A stretch of 17,396 bases of DNA from Bacteriovoracaceae bacterium UBA4097 (GCA_002381765.1 DFXX01000096.1:22868-40263); one strand, 5' to 3'; positions 1 to 8,644 are shown, counted from the stretch's first letter. Notes: generated by a model not told the origin, from the sequence alone. Made by a program: numbers and translations.

Positions 1-2188
1 TGCTACTTTTTATACCAAAGTATTCAAAGTTTTTATTTTCCAAGGCATTCACAAGATCCTGGAAATTCTGGAATAACTTCTGGTTAATGTCTTCTGCTTG
101 AAGATCCGCATGATTACGGCTGAGCTCCCCAATTAAGGTAAAGAGAGAGGACACCGACGAGCGCCAGATTTCATACCGGGCGCTATCATTGCTCTTAAGG
201 ACTTCCGCAGAGGTCTCATAATAATATCCATAGAGGGCCTGAGCAATATCGGGACGAATTGTCCTATCCTCATAGTTCATGCGTCCAAAGTGATCTACTA
301 CCTGAAAAGGATTCAATTTTTCTTGTATAACTTGCTTCTTTGGTTCCATCCATTGAGAGGAATCTAGAGCAAATTTATAAAACTTAGAAGACACCGCAGG
401 TAAGTTATCAAGCTTGTCAAACTCGACTTTATAAATTCTCCCCTGCCCCTTCATCAGTGGAATCAGCAGATCATAAGGCTTACTTTCCAAAAAGCTAAAA
501 CGCAGAAATGTCGCATGCCCAATTCTAACAAAACCAATTTCATTCACTTTCGCACTTTCCTGACCCATTAAGGCCAAGAGAGACTTCTTGTAATCAATAA
601 TGCCTTTAATCAAGGGAGTATAACTTTCCATGACTTCAACTGCATTTTGCAAATTCAACCCGAGTGACAATTTGTTAAACTCAATCATCTCACTAGCGAA
701 TTGATTATTAGTCCGTTTATCCGAGGTGATCTTAAAAGAAGGATTCTCAGTCTGATAGACAAAAGAATGAATCTCTGGAAATTTATCATGTAAAAAGAGG
801 TTTCCTTTAAAACCAATTCCGAGCAATTGTTGCAGATCAAAGGTCTTCATAAGTTCAAAATTGACTGCTCTTTGAATATCTTCAAAATAGAACACAACCT
901 GAGTTCTATAATTTAGTCTTTTCTGTATTCCATGAAACTTAAAAGAAGGAATAAGCATCATCTCATTTGGATTATAGGAAAATTCCAATCCTAAAAAACT
1001 ACTCGAGACTAAGACTGTCTTGGTATCTTCAGCGGTTTTAACTTTTATCCGCTGGTCGATTTTATCATTTACACTAATTGGCTCCTCTATTTCAAACCCT
1101 TGAAATAAAGGAGAAGCCAGTGCAAAAACCAGAGTAAGCGGGAGAAAAAGAATAAGCCCTAGGATAAAACTAAAAGTTGAAGTTGAATAAACAGTGGTAA
1201 AAGTAATGATTTCTTTAAAAGTTCTTCGAGAAACGATGGCCGGAAGATCAAAGATAAGGAAAGGAGCAGTAAATATTCCAATCACGACCCTGAGTACCCC
1301 ACCGAGTCTCTTCCACAGAAGATTTCCACTCCCTCTAAGACTTAAAAAGAATTCTGAAACTGAGACTCCAAAAACTAATGTACTAATCATTCTGAGCATG
1401 GTGAATATCAAGAACACTGGACCGACATGCAAGGCACTTGAGAAAAAGTTCAGAAAGTCCTTAATCATATCGGCCGCAAAGCCCAGATCCTTGGCGATAA
1501 CATTCCAAAAAGCAGTAAGACTAGGACCGAGTAGAGTATCAAAAGCACTAGGAACAATCTCAAGGAGTGACCTAAAATCATCAAATGGCATCAGGATGAC
1601 ATAAAGGCCATAGGAGATAAGAACATCACCAATAATGGCAGAGACCCGTAAAAGACTATTGGCGGCCGGCCGAGCTCCTCCCTTATAAACAGCAAGTCCT
1701 TTTTTACGAGGAGCTTTTTTTATTTTTGGAGAAGGCAAGGTTCTTTCTGGGATATCTTCCACCTCAAAATCCTTAAGAGGAGAACTTTCATCCTTTCTCT
1801 TTTCTGGAGTTATTCTTTTTTCCTCTACTGGAACTGGTGGTAAATCTGGATCCACCGGGACGGCTTCATTTCTCACCTTGATCTTTATCTCCAGATCTCC
1901 CACATTGATTATGTCGGTTTCTTCCAGAATGACATAGCGACCAGTCGGAATTTTCTTTCTGTTTACAAAGGTGCCGGTAACACTGCCGTGATCCATCAAT
2001 GAAATTACATCCTGCTCTAAAACAAAAGTGCAATGACGAGGAGAAATTGAAGGATCAGCTATGATAATATTGCCGATCTCTCTGCCAACCGTGAGCTGAT
2101 GGGTAATCCCATAAACAGGAGTTTCCTCCATATTTGTAAGCTCGAGCTCAAAGACTTTTACTATACGGAGCTTATCAACATTTCTCAT
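1..2188 (-). CDS. FHA-domain protein with RDD-like membrane region, 3' end beyond window
   Basis: I read 729 codons on the minus strand with no stop, so the gene leaves the left edge of the window. The ATG at 2188 is the first after an in-frame TAA four codons upstream; its ribosome site is weak (AAGG about 14 bases away). Residues 20-102 form a forkhead-associated domain, with the typical GRE at 35-37, the S-x-x-H core (SISPRH) at 47-52 and FVN at 74-76. FHA domains bind phosphothreonine peptides. A charged, Pro-rich linker (108-175) follows. Next come about four hydrophobic helices near 183-201, 255-277, 297-316 and 334-358. The helix VSAIIGDVLISYG and the later LWKRLGGVLRVV resemble RDD-family membrane proteins. 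The remaining 370 residues are soluble and unrecognised. It probably links a kinase signal to a membrane process. FHA is a confident call, RDD a moderate one; the function is unknown. Confidence 0.85.
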   Translation of the reverse strand, partial: MRNVDKLRIVKVFELELTNMEETPVYGITHQLTVGREIGNIIIADPSISPRHCTFVLEQDVISLMDHGSVTGTFVNRKKIPTGRYVILEETDIINVGDLEIKIKVRNEAVPVDPDLPPVPVEEKRITPEKRKDESSPLKDFEVEDIPERTLPSPKIKKAPRKKGLAVYKGGARPAANSLLRVSAIIGDVLISYGLYVILMPFDDFRSLLEIVPSAFDTLLGPSLTAFWNVIAKDLGFAADMIKDFLNFFSSALHVGPVFLIFTMLRMISTLVFGVSVSEFFLSLRGSGNLLWKRLGGVLRVVIGIFTAPFLIFDLPAIVSRRTFKEIITFTTVYSTSTFSFILGLILFLPLTLVFALASPLFQGFEIEEPISVNDKIDQRIKVKTAEDTKTVLVSSSFLGLEFSYNPNEMMLIPSFKFHGIQKRLNYRTQVVFYFEDIQRAVNFELMKTFDLQQLLGIGFKGNLFLHDKFPEIHSFVYQTENPSFKITSDKRTNNQFASEMIEFNKLSLGLNLQNAVEVMESYTPLIKGIIDYKKSLLALMGQESAKVNEIGFVRIGHATFLRFSFLESKPYDLLIPLMKGQGRIYKVEFDKLDNLPAVSSKFYKFALDSSQWMEPKKQVIQEKLNPFQVVDHFGRMNYEDRTIRPDIAQALYGYYYETSAEVLKSNDSARYEIWRSSVSSLFTLIGELSRNHADLQAEDINQKLFQNFQDLVNALENKNFEYFGIKSS

Positions 2189-2228
2189 TGAAGATTAATC
2201 GCCTTTATAAGTTGGCAGTTAAGTAGAT

Positions 2229-2254
2229 CCATCTGGGGCAATTGCTTCCCATGG
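2229..2254. promoter_or_regulatory. Imperfect 26-bp dyad in the divergent intergenic region
   Basis: The pattern is CCAT-nn-G-nn-GCAATTGC-nn-C-nn-ATGG. Nine of 13 symmetric positions are Watson-Crick pairs and two more are G/T. With no loop it suits a protein-bound DNA operator better than an RNA hairpin. It lies in the 278-base gap (2189-2466) between the FHA gene and the secreted-protein gene, 41 bases from the FHA start. I see no clear promoter for the FHA gene in this gap. Confidence 0.35.
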
Positions 2255-2408
2255 ATGCTTCTGTAAAACTATTGAAATTACACTAGTTTAGTTTCACTTT
2301 TTTTAAAGAAAAAGCCAAGAGTTTAGAAACCCCTCGCTTTAGTTAGGAGTGCCACCGTTAGAGCCTTACAATTAAGGTTCAGTATCAGCTTGCGAGAAAG
2401 TGAATCTT

Positions 2409-2435
2409 TAAGATTTTGGGGAAATCGTCCGAAAA
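2409..2435 (+). promoter_or_regulatory. Candidate sigma-28 (FliA-type) promoter of the export locus
   Basis: TAAGATTT, 11 bases, then TCCGAAAA matches the FliA consensus TAAAGTTT-N11-GCCGATAA at 12 of 16 positions with exact spacing. Transcription would begin near 2443, giving a leader of about 24 bases that carries the AAAGG ribosome site of the gene at 2467. I saw no better sigma-70 pair in the gap. This is a consensus match only, so confidence is modest. Confidence 0.3.
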
Positions 2436-2466
2436 ACAAGAAGATACGGTACACAAAGGCATTTTT

Positions 2467-5424
2467 ATGAAACAAAGAAAACTCGCCCCACTTCTTGCAT
2501 TCTCCATGAGTCTGCAAATGATGGTGGCCCCAGTAGTGGCCCACGGTAATGATAAGGCCCCTGCCCCTACTTCCTCCTCCAGTGGTGCTTCTACAGCAGA
2601 AGTCTTTAGCGCTGTTTTAGGAGTGGGTCAGCAGATCCTAGGTCAAATGAATCAAAATCAAATGAGTCCGCAGCTCTCGATAGATATGGCCGCTCTTCAA
2701 CAGCAGCAAACTCCGCAAATGGATAAATACTTCAATCAACAGAAGCTCTCACAAATCCCAGGTCTCGCCAAATACCTTGCCTTGAATAATATCAATCCTC
2801 AATTGCTTGACTGTAAGACCTTACCTACTACCATGCATGAGGCAAAGAATGAAGTTTGTCGAATTGGAGTAACCGGCGACAGAAATATCGCTCCTGCCAT
2901 GCAGTTGCAGGAAATGAATATCTACCATAATCAATACACACAGATTAATAAGATCTATCGAAACTTCAGTGCCAGCAGTAATACCGAGGGTCAGCTCTTT
3001 GGTGTTGGCTGTATGAACAATGCCATGCAAATCTTGGGTGGTTTCTTTCAATACCGAATGAACGAGTTAGATAAACTAACTACAAATTTAGAAGCCATCA
3101 ACAATCAATTTCGCGAAGCCTCTCGCTCTGATCTAGACGCTATCGAAGAATCTACAGCAGTTCTTGAAGGCGGAGACTCAGATCTTGCGAACAAAGTAAA
3201 AACCAAAAGACCAGATCTCTTTGACTTCAATAAGCGCTTTGAAAATGCTGCCTGTGCCTCGATCATGACTGGTGATAAATTTAATGATATTGGAAAAAGT
3301 AACGGTCTAAATGAAATCAGTAAGACTCTAAAGAGAACTCTTACAACTCCATCTGGTAAGTTCTCGGGAGAATCTTATTCCACTTCTCACGCAAATGTTG
3401 TTGAAAACATCAATCAATTAGCTGATAAAGTCGCGAAGCAAATGGAGTTAAATTTCACCACTCTCTCTCGAGATGGGAAGGGCTACTCTGATGTGGTCGC
3501 TGGTATGAGAGGCTTAAGTTCAAGCCATGGTCTCAGTGGTGCTCTTTCTCCCGATCTTTTCTCAGACTTACAAACTAGTTTTGTCGAAAAGAATGAAAAG
3601 ATGAAGTCCGATCTCTCCGATGTGGCCAGTGAACTTGGATCTCTAGGTGCAAAAGCCTTTGAGTCCATCAGAAATCCTAATTCTGGAGCCTTTGAAAGTG
3701 AAGTTGCTACTATTGAAACAAGAATTAAAAATAGCTGCTTAAGAAGCTCCACCGATCTTGATACTGTCTTAGGCAAGATCTATGATCCCACTTCTTCGAG
3801 CTTTGCCAATAAAAACGCCTCTAATTTTCTAAAAGATAAGCTTAAGCAAATCATGGAAAATGATCAAACCAGCTTAGAGAAAAAACTCGCCGAACTTAAG
3901 GCAATTGAAACTCAAGCAGGTTCTCGCTACTTCCTTAAAATGGAAAACTCTTACGAAGTTCAGGAAGTGGATGCCAATGGAAACCTTGCTACCAAAATAG
4001 TAGGAGCTTCTGCTAACAGAACACCTAGCTCTTACTTCACAGACGTTATCAGAAACTGTGAAGCCCAGTTTAAAGTCAATCATCTTGGCAATAAGATGTC
4101 AGGTGCTACTGCTGTTCAGAAACTCAGAACTCTTCATCAGCAATATAAGTCTCTCGCCAAGAATCATGCTCAACAGGCCCGTGACGAAATCAGAAAGAAG
4201 ATGATTCAATGTGATAACTCGGTAGATGCCAACAATCAGGCCGTGGGTTCATGTACTCCTGAGTTATTCAATACAGGAGCTCCCGGATTCTGTGCTAATG
4301 CTGCCCTTTCATGTTCTAAGAATATGCAAACCTGTACTCAGCATGCTGAGAAGTTTGTAAATGAAATCAAGACTGAGCGCACGGCCAGAGTTAATAACTA
4401 CAAGGCCCTGGTTCAAAAAAATAAGCAAGACATCGTTAAGATCTTCGATACTGCACTCTCAACTTATATGCGTGATGGAGAACTTCTTCGTGGCGCCTTT
4501 GGGGTTGGCTTTACCTCTCCTACTGGGATTGTCAGAGAAGTTATGCCAGAAAGTGCGAGATATCTAGATTCTTTCCAGAGTGCTACATCAGGCTCGCCTG
4601 ATGGACGACTTCTTCTGGAAGACCCGGATAAGTACGTGGCCATGTTTAAAAAGAATGTTGAGAACCTAAAGAAAAGTGTACAAGTACAGCAAGATCAGAT
4701 CATGGGTTCTGGAGGAAGAGGCTCTGGCGGTCTCTTAGCCGAGCATATTAAGGCGACCGAGAAGAATTACAAAGAAGTTGCTCGTGATGCTGATAAATTT
4801 GCCCAGGCCTGTATTCAGAAGCATGATCAGTTCGTGAGCGCCAATGAAGCTCAGAGAAATCAGCAGCAAGCTGAACAGGTTAAGAAGAACCAGGAAGTTG
4901 GGGAAAAAGTGACTGAGTTCTGTCGTAAGTATAGTTTGGCCCAAACTCACCCAGGTCCTGCCTGTAACGGTAATATCGAAGACCTTACCAAGACAGCTGC
5001 TTCCTTGGGTTCAACCGATGCCGCCAATGAATTAGAACGATTGTGTAATGGCTATAATAATGAATCCAATACAAATTCACTCGATCCAGAAATCATGTGT
5101 AAAGTGTTGGCGGAAAAAGATGGTGGCACAGAGCCAAAAATTTGCACCACCTGGAAGGCAGAATTAGAGCAGCACCAGTGTAGAGACGTTGAAAGTGATA
5201 AAGGTGGGGTTATTAAGAGTCCATGTGAATACTTAGAAAGCCTCATATTTAAATCTTATAATCGCATCGTAGTGAATGAAACGGGTCGATCAGCTGGAGA
5301 TTATGCTTCCCCCGCCATCTGTGCCGCTGGCAATGGCGGAGACCGGGGCAACACCAAGCTCGAGGCTATCCGGGTGTTTGGAGAAGTCTTTACTGGCCAG
5401 CAAGCAGGAGTCAGACCGAATTAA
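2467..5424 (+). CDS. Large secreted Cys-rich protein, unknown function
   Basis: This is a 985-aa protein when started at ATG 2467, which has AAAGG seven bases upstream and opens directly with a signal peptide. An upstream in-frame TTG (2416) would bury that signal behind 17 polar residues. Residues 1-25 form a Sec signal: K/R at 2-5, a hydrophobic core and a likely cut after VVA at 23-25. A low-complexity stretch rich in Ser, Gln, Asn and Met follows, to about residue 95. The rest is mainly polar and probably helical. I count 20 cysteines, about 14 of them in the last 400 residues, which suggests disulfides in an exported protein. A short Gly/Ser-rich linker (GSGGRGSGG) lies around residue 750. 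I recognise no enzyme motif, membrane helix or anchor. The next gene, 49 bases on, encodes a protease lipoprotein, so the two probably act together outside the cytoplasm. Confidence 0.85.
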   Translation: MKQRKLAPLLAFSMSLQMMVAPVVAHGNDKAPAPTSSSSGASTAEVFSAVLGVGQQILGQMNQNQMSPQLSIDMAALQQQQTPQMDKYFNQQKLSQIPGLAKYLALNNINPQLLDCKTLPTTMHEAKNEVCRIGVTGDRNIAPAMQLQEMNIYHNQYTQINKIYRNFSASSNTEGQLFGVGCMNNAMQILGGFFQYRMNELDKLTTNLEAINNQFREASRSDLDAIEESTAVLEGGDSDLANKVKTKRPDLFDFNKRFENAACASIMTGDKFNDIGKSNGLNEISKTLKRTLTTPSGKFSGESYSTSHANVVENINQLADKVAKQMELNFTTLSRDGKGYSDVVAGMRGLSSSHGLSGALSPDLFSDLQTSFVEKNEKMKSDLSDVASELGSLGAKAFESIRNPNSGAFESEVATIETRIKNSCLRSSTDLDTVLGKIYDPTSSSFANKNASNFLKDKLKQIMENDQTSLEKKLAELKAIETQAGSRYFLKMENSYEVQEVDANGNLATKIVGASANRTPSSYFTDVIRNCEAQFKVNHLGNKMSGATAVQKLRTLHQQYKSLAKNHAQQARDEIRKKMIQCDNSVDANNQAVGSCTPELFNTGAPGFCANAALSCSKNMQTCTQHAEKFVNEIKTERTARVNNYKALVQKNKQDIVKIFDTALSTYMRDGELLRGAFGVGFTSPTGIVREVMPESARYLDSFQSATSGSPDGRLLLEDPDKYVAMFKKNVENLKKSVQVQQDQIMGSGGRGSGGLLAEHIKATEKNYKEVARDADKFAQACIQKHDQFVSANEAQRNQQQAEQVKKNQEVGEKVTEFCRKYSLAQTHPGPACNGNIEDLTKTAASLGSTDAANELERLCNGYNNESNTNSLDPEIMCKVLAEKDGGTEPKICTTWKAELEQHQCRDVESDKGGVIKSPCEYLESLIFKSYNRIVVNETGRSAGDYASPAICAAGNGGDRGNTKLEAIRVFGEVFTGQQAGVRPN

Positions 5425-5435
5425 AACCACTTTAC

Positions 5436-5463
5436 TCGGTTGAGATCGGATATTCTCAACCGA
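5436..5463 (+). other. Stable hairpin just before the protease ribosome site
   Basis: There is a perfect 10-bp stem (TCGGTTGAGA with TCTCAACCGA) and an 8-base loop. It fills most of the 49-base gap between the secreted protein and the protease lipoprotein. It ends one base before the AAGG at 5465-5468 and 10 bases before the ATG. No T-run follows, so it is not a typical intrinsic terminator. It may tune translation of the protease, mark an RNA processing point or protect the upstream message. Confidence 0.55.
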
Positions 5464-5473
5464 TAAGGTCTTT

Positions 5474-8023
5474 ATGATAGTTGTACGTCATCGGATGATA
5501 AAAAGAAGCCTTTCCCTATTAGTGACATTGTTCACTCTCTCTTCATGTAACCCTACTACTATTCAGGGCAGTAATGTCAGAAGCAATGTGGTTGCTAATG
5601 ATGGTTCATATGATGGTAAGGCCTTTATCTATCGAGACAATCCCAGCATTCTTGCCGGCCCCAAATACGGTCCTAAGAACCCGGATATGGGCTCTATTAT
5701 GGATGGGCTTAGAGCAGAGCTCATTACGACTAATACTCAGTTGAACGGCAACTGCTCTATTGAGTTCTTCTTTTTTGGCACCTATCCAGCCGAAGTATCT
5801 AATTGCATCAGATCACTTAAGAATCATGATAATCTGCAATCCCTGACTCGTAAGGCAGATAAGACCTGGATGTATGAGCCAGGAACTTCTGAGTTCTATC
5901 AAACCAATAGTCTCTATCATATTCAGAAAGGAGTGAACACTTTCTACAGTAAACTTCAATTTGCTTACGATCGTATTCATAGTCTTTCATTCTCTATGCC
6001 AAAATCGATTCCATCGTATCTGAAGGATTCGAAGATGTACTGGTTTAAGGGTGTTTCTAATACCGATAGTAAACTTTTTAGAAATGATTATTTGAATGCC
6101 TTTGCTCAATGTAATGAAGATAAAAATGCTTACTTCTCGCCAGCAGGCCCTGAGCTGTGTTTTGGATACCACTCCTCTTTTCCTGGCTTCTACTTTGTTC
6201 AAGACCCTACGGTTATCTATCACGAACTTGGGCATGCTCTGGTCTCGATCATGATGAATTTAAGAAATGGAACCAGTAGTTCTGTTCAACATAAATTGCG
6301 ATCTAATTTAGGATCTTTTGGCTATGACGAAGCGGGGGCCCTCAATGAAGGTATAGCGGATTACTTTAGCTTTGTGATGAATAAACGAACTCACCTGGGC
6401 GAATGGGCCATGGGAAAAACCGCTAAGCAATCCCGGCCTATGGCCGAAAGCGAATCCGTTCATATCACAGGAATTGCAGAAACCAGTGAAGGCCGTCTCT
6501 CATATCCACAATTTCTTCTCTACGATCCCAACTATCCGGACTCTCCTTATGAAGATGTTCATTATGCAGGTCAAATTGTAAGTCACTACCTGGTGGCCCT
6601 TACTAAATCTTTTAAGAATAAATGTGGAATCTCTTCTGAGTCAAACGGGGGCCACGATACAGCAACTTCTTATGTCATGATGCTTGTTGCAGAAACTTTA
6701 AGTGAGATTGGAGATCTAAATGCCAAGGGCATTGATGACTTCGGCTCCCCTTTTGTTCTGGATATCTTCTTCAATAATCTTAACCCTAATGACTCTTATC
6801 TTTGGTCACAGATCATTAACCAGACTACTTATCGCCGCTTCTTTCAAATTTTCGCTAAGAATATTTATAAGTATATGACTCCATCCATTGGAGGACTGTG
6901 CCCTGCCTTCACAAAAAATGATTCTGAAAAACTGTTGGATGACTACGGTCTTCTACTCTTTAAGACCTATAATGATAATGGAAATAGCTCCTCTGATCGC
7001 GCTGTGACCTATACCAATGCAGTTAGTTTTATTCCTTCTCAGCCTTTAACGAGTGTGACTGAAACGAATCGAAGAAAATCAGTTCTGGTTTCTAAGGAAC
7101 TTCTTTCCCTGGCCGAAAAGACCGACAGTACTCCTGATGCCATTAGTTACTACATCATTGATAATCGCAGTGATATGGAAGGCCTCCTTCAGGATCTTCT
7201 CTTTAAGGGTCTCTCAGTTCCTATTTCATCCGAAGTAGCGAGTATTGATTACAATAATGGTAACATTAAGATTTCGCCTGGAGAAATTGTAGCTGTCATC
7301 CCAAATCTACATAATTCATCCAATAGTGTTATGGCAGGAGTTCAGCTCCTGGCCAATGACTGGGATCATGTTCACATCACAGATACCACCACGGGGAATT
7401 ATAAACCATGTGTGCTTGATGCCACTACAACAGTAGATCAAGGTGGAGAAGCTGGAAATACGTGCTTGCCCGCCAATGGTTATCCAGATAAGGATTATAA
7501 GCGACTGGTTAAGGATCCGGTCACTAAACTCTTCCCAACCGATGCAGCTGCTCCTGCATGTCTCGTTCAGCTCGCGGATGATACCAGTACCCGATGGGTT
7601 TCGCAGAACGAGTTTAGAAAAAAACAGGGCCTCTCTTTAGTAGATAAGGACTGCTTGGGTTATACCACGAGTGGAACTACCGATAGTGACTTCACTTTTA
7701 ATCCCCATGAATGCTTGGTTCGTTTCCTTCCAGGAGCAACCGATGCCTTCTTCTCCAAGATTGATCCTCAGAAAAACTACTATGAATCGGTAGTTAAAAT
7801 ATCAGATACAATGCAGTTCAATTCAGGGAATCTTCTACTTATGGAAGTAAACCGCTGGATTCCACCGGGAACAAAGTTTAGATGTCGTTTAAGGGCCCGC
7901 TTTAGTAATTGTTCCGATTGCTACAATGATAGCACTAACGGCAATGATGACTTTCTGGACTCGGATTATAATGGTAGTAAGCCCTTTAAAATCATTAACT
8001 TTGAATTTGATGTAAATGATTAA
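5474..8023 (+). CDS. Thermolysin-like (gluzincin) zinc metalloprotease lipoprotein
   Basis: The protein has 849 aa. The ATG at 5474 has AAGG five bases upstream; an ATG at 5495 would still leave a full signal but lacks a ribosome site. The lipoprotein signal ends in LSSC with the lipidated Cys at 25. The core matches thermolysin in order: N218-A219-Y-F (as N112-A-F-W in thermolysin), zinc site H250-E-L-G-H254, third ligand E292 in GALNEGIADYF (thermolysin GAINEAISDIF), and H363 in DVHYAGQ (as the transition-state His 231). The distance from H254 to E292 is 38 residues against 20 in thermolysin, so it is a divergent member. Mapping back, thermolysin residue 1 falls near 106, leaving only about 80 residues for a propeptide. 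The last 350 residues are an unrecognised extra region. Fourteen further cysteines suggest disulfides. It is probably anchored in the envelope and cuts peptides there. All catalytic residues are present. Confidence 0.85.
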   Translation: MIVVRHRMIKRSLSLLVTLFTLSSCNPTTIQGSNVRSNVVANDGSYDGKAFIYRDNPSILAGPKYGPKNPDMGSIMDGLRAELITTNTQLNGNCSIEFFFFGTYPAEVSNCIRSLKNHDNLQSLTRKADKTWMYEPGTSEFYQTNSLYHIQKGVNTFYSKLQFAYDRIHSLSFSMPKSIPSYLKDSKMYWFKGVSNTDSKLFRNDYLNAFAQCNEDKNAYFSPAGPELCFGYHSSFPGFYFVQDPTVIYHELGHALVSIMMNLRNGTSSSVQHKLRSNLGSFGYDEAGALNEGIADYFSFVMNKRTHLGEWAMGKTAKQSRPMAESESVHITGIAETSEGRLSYPQFLLYDPNYPDSPYEDVHYAGQIVSHYLVALTKSFKNKCGISSESNGGHDTATSYVMMLVAETLSEIGDLNAKGIDDFGSPFVLDIFFNNLNPNDSYLWSQIINQTTYRRFFQIFAKNIYKYMTPSIGGLCPAFTKNDSEKLLDDYGLLLFKTYNDNGNSSSDRAVTYTNAVSFIPSQPLTSVTETNRRKSVLVSKELLSLAEKTDSTPDAISYYIIDNRSDMEGLLQDLLFKGLSVPISSEVASIDYNNGNIKISPGEIVAVIPNLHNSSNSVMAGVQLLANDWDHVHITDTTTGNYKPCVLDATTTVDQGGEAGNTCLPANGYPDKDYKRLVKDPVTKLFPTDAAAPACLVQLADDTSTRWVSQNEFRKKQGLSLVDKDCLGYTTSGTTDSDFTFNPHECLVRFLPGATDAFFSKIDPQKNYYESVVKISDTMQFNSGNLLLMEVNRWIPPGTKFRCRLRARFSNCSDCYNDSTNGNDDFLDSDYNGSKPFKIINFEFDVND

Positions 8024-8558
8024 CCGCCGTTATCTCTACCTTCTTACTGCTGCTTTGATAGTGGTCATAACCTATGCCCTTACTAATCGATCTCCCGAGA
8101 GACCTATCGCTTCAAAATCCACTCACTCACCACTGCCGCCTCATTCAGAACCCAAAGAAGTGAACAAACAAATTAAAGTGAAGGGTAGAAAAGTCTTGGG
8201 ACTCACACCTGGTGAAGAAAATAAAGAAGTAGAAGACTTAAAGTTTGCCAATGATATATCGGAAGAATGGCAAGAAGGAGTGGAAAAGGCCCTGCGTGCG
8301 CAAGGAGGCAGTAGTCTCAGTGATATTGATATCAAAAAAACCGATTCCTTTATCTGGGCCCATGAGGGAGTAGCCTTGAATGTAGAATCGGTCCTCATTA
8401 CGCTTAAGAACCACAATGGTGAAGAAAGAAAGTTTCGTGCCATGGTGGATTCAGAAAGTGGTAAGATTCTTCGCACTTGGGATCATCCCGTTATTGACCC
8501 TATGAATCCCCGAGAAAGTCGCGGTGTAAGTATCGATCCTCGTTATCACAATAATTAA
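8016..8558 (+). CDS. Membrane-anchored protein with PepSY-like C-terminal domain
   Basis: The protein has 180 aa. Its ATG overlaps the end of the protease gene by eight bases and has no clear ribosome site, so translation is probably coupled to the protease. Residues 6-22 form a single N-terminal membrane helix or uncut signal after a short basic tail (NRR). A Pro/Ser/Lys-rich linker runs to about 55. Residues 105-157 read like one PepSY repeat: a beta strand (LNVESVLITL), a turn, then the characteristic MVDSESGKILRTW, close to the V-D-x-x-T-G-K-V-L ending of PepSY domains. PepSY domains occur in the propeptides of thermolysin-type proteases and in protease inhibitors. Since the neighbouring protease lacks such a propeptide, this protein may act on it in trans as chaperone or inhibitor. 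The gene is certain; the domain call is moderate and the function is inferred. Confidence 0.75.
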   Translation: MINRRYLYLLTAALIVVITYALTNRSPERPIASKSTHSPLPPHSEPKEVNKQIKVKGRKVLGLTPGEENKEVEDLKFANDISEEWQEGVEKALRAQGGSSLSDIDIKKTDSFIWAHEGVALNVESVLITLKNHNGEERKFRAMVDSESGKILRTWDHPVIDPMNPRESRGVSIDPRYHNN

Positions 8559-8594
8559 CCATCTAACTCAAACAAATCTTATAGTTTAATCAAA

Positions 8595-8623
8595 TTGCCT
8601 GGGGCTCATCCTCCTCGTAGACT
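8595..8623 (+). promoter_or_regulatory. Weak sigma-70-type promoter candidate for the dehydrogenase
   Basis: TTGCCT, 17 bases, then TAGACT lies in the 86-base gap after the PepSY-like gene. Each box matches consensus only partly (about 3-4 of 6). It leaves a short leader carrying the strong AGGGGGA ribosome site. I find no terminator in this gap, so the dehydrogenase could also be read from the upstream locus. Confidence 0.25.
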
Positions 8624-8644
8624 TTTTCTTTAAAGGGGGAAACC

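Noticed and set aside
1194..1604. 136-codon plus-strand open frame
   Set aside because: It is antisense to the FHA gene, whose minus frame is open throughout with clear FHA and membrane segments; the plus frame has no ribosome site or recognisable domain.
1663..1670. GGCCGGCC 8-bp palindrome
   Set aside because: It is inside the coding sequence of the FHA gene with no wider symmetry; it encodes ordinary Arg-Pro-Ala codons.
2416..2466. Upstream TTG start for the 985-aa secreted protein
   Set aside because: It would add 17 polar residues before a perfect signal peptide and overlap the candidate promoter; ATG 2467 has its own ribosome site.
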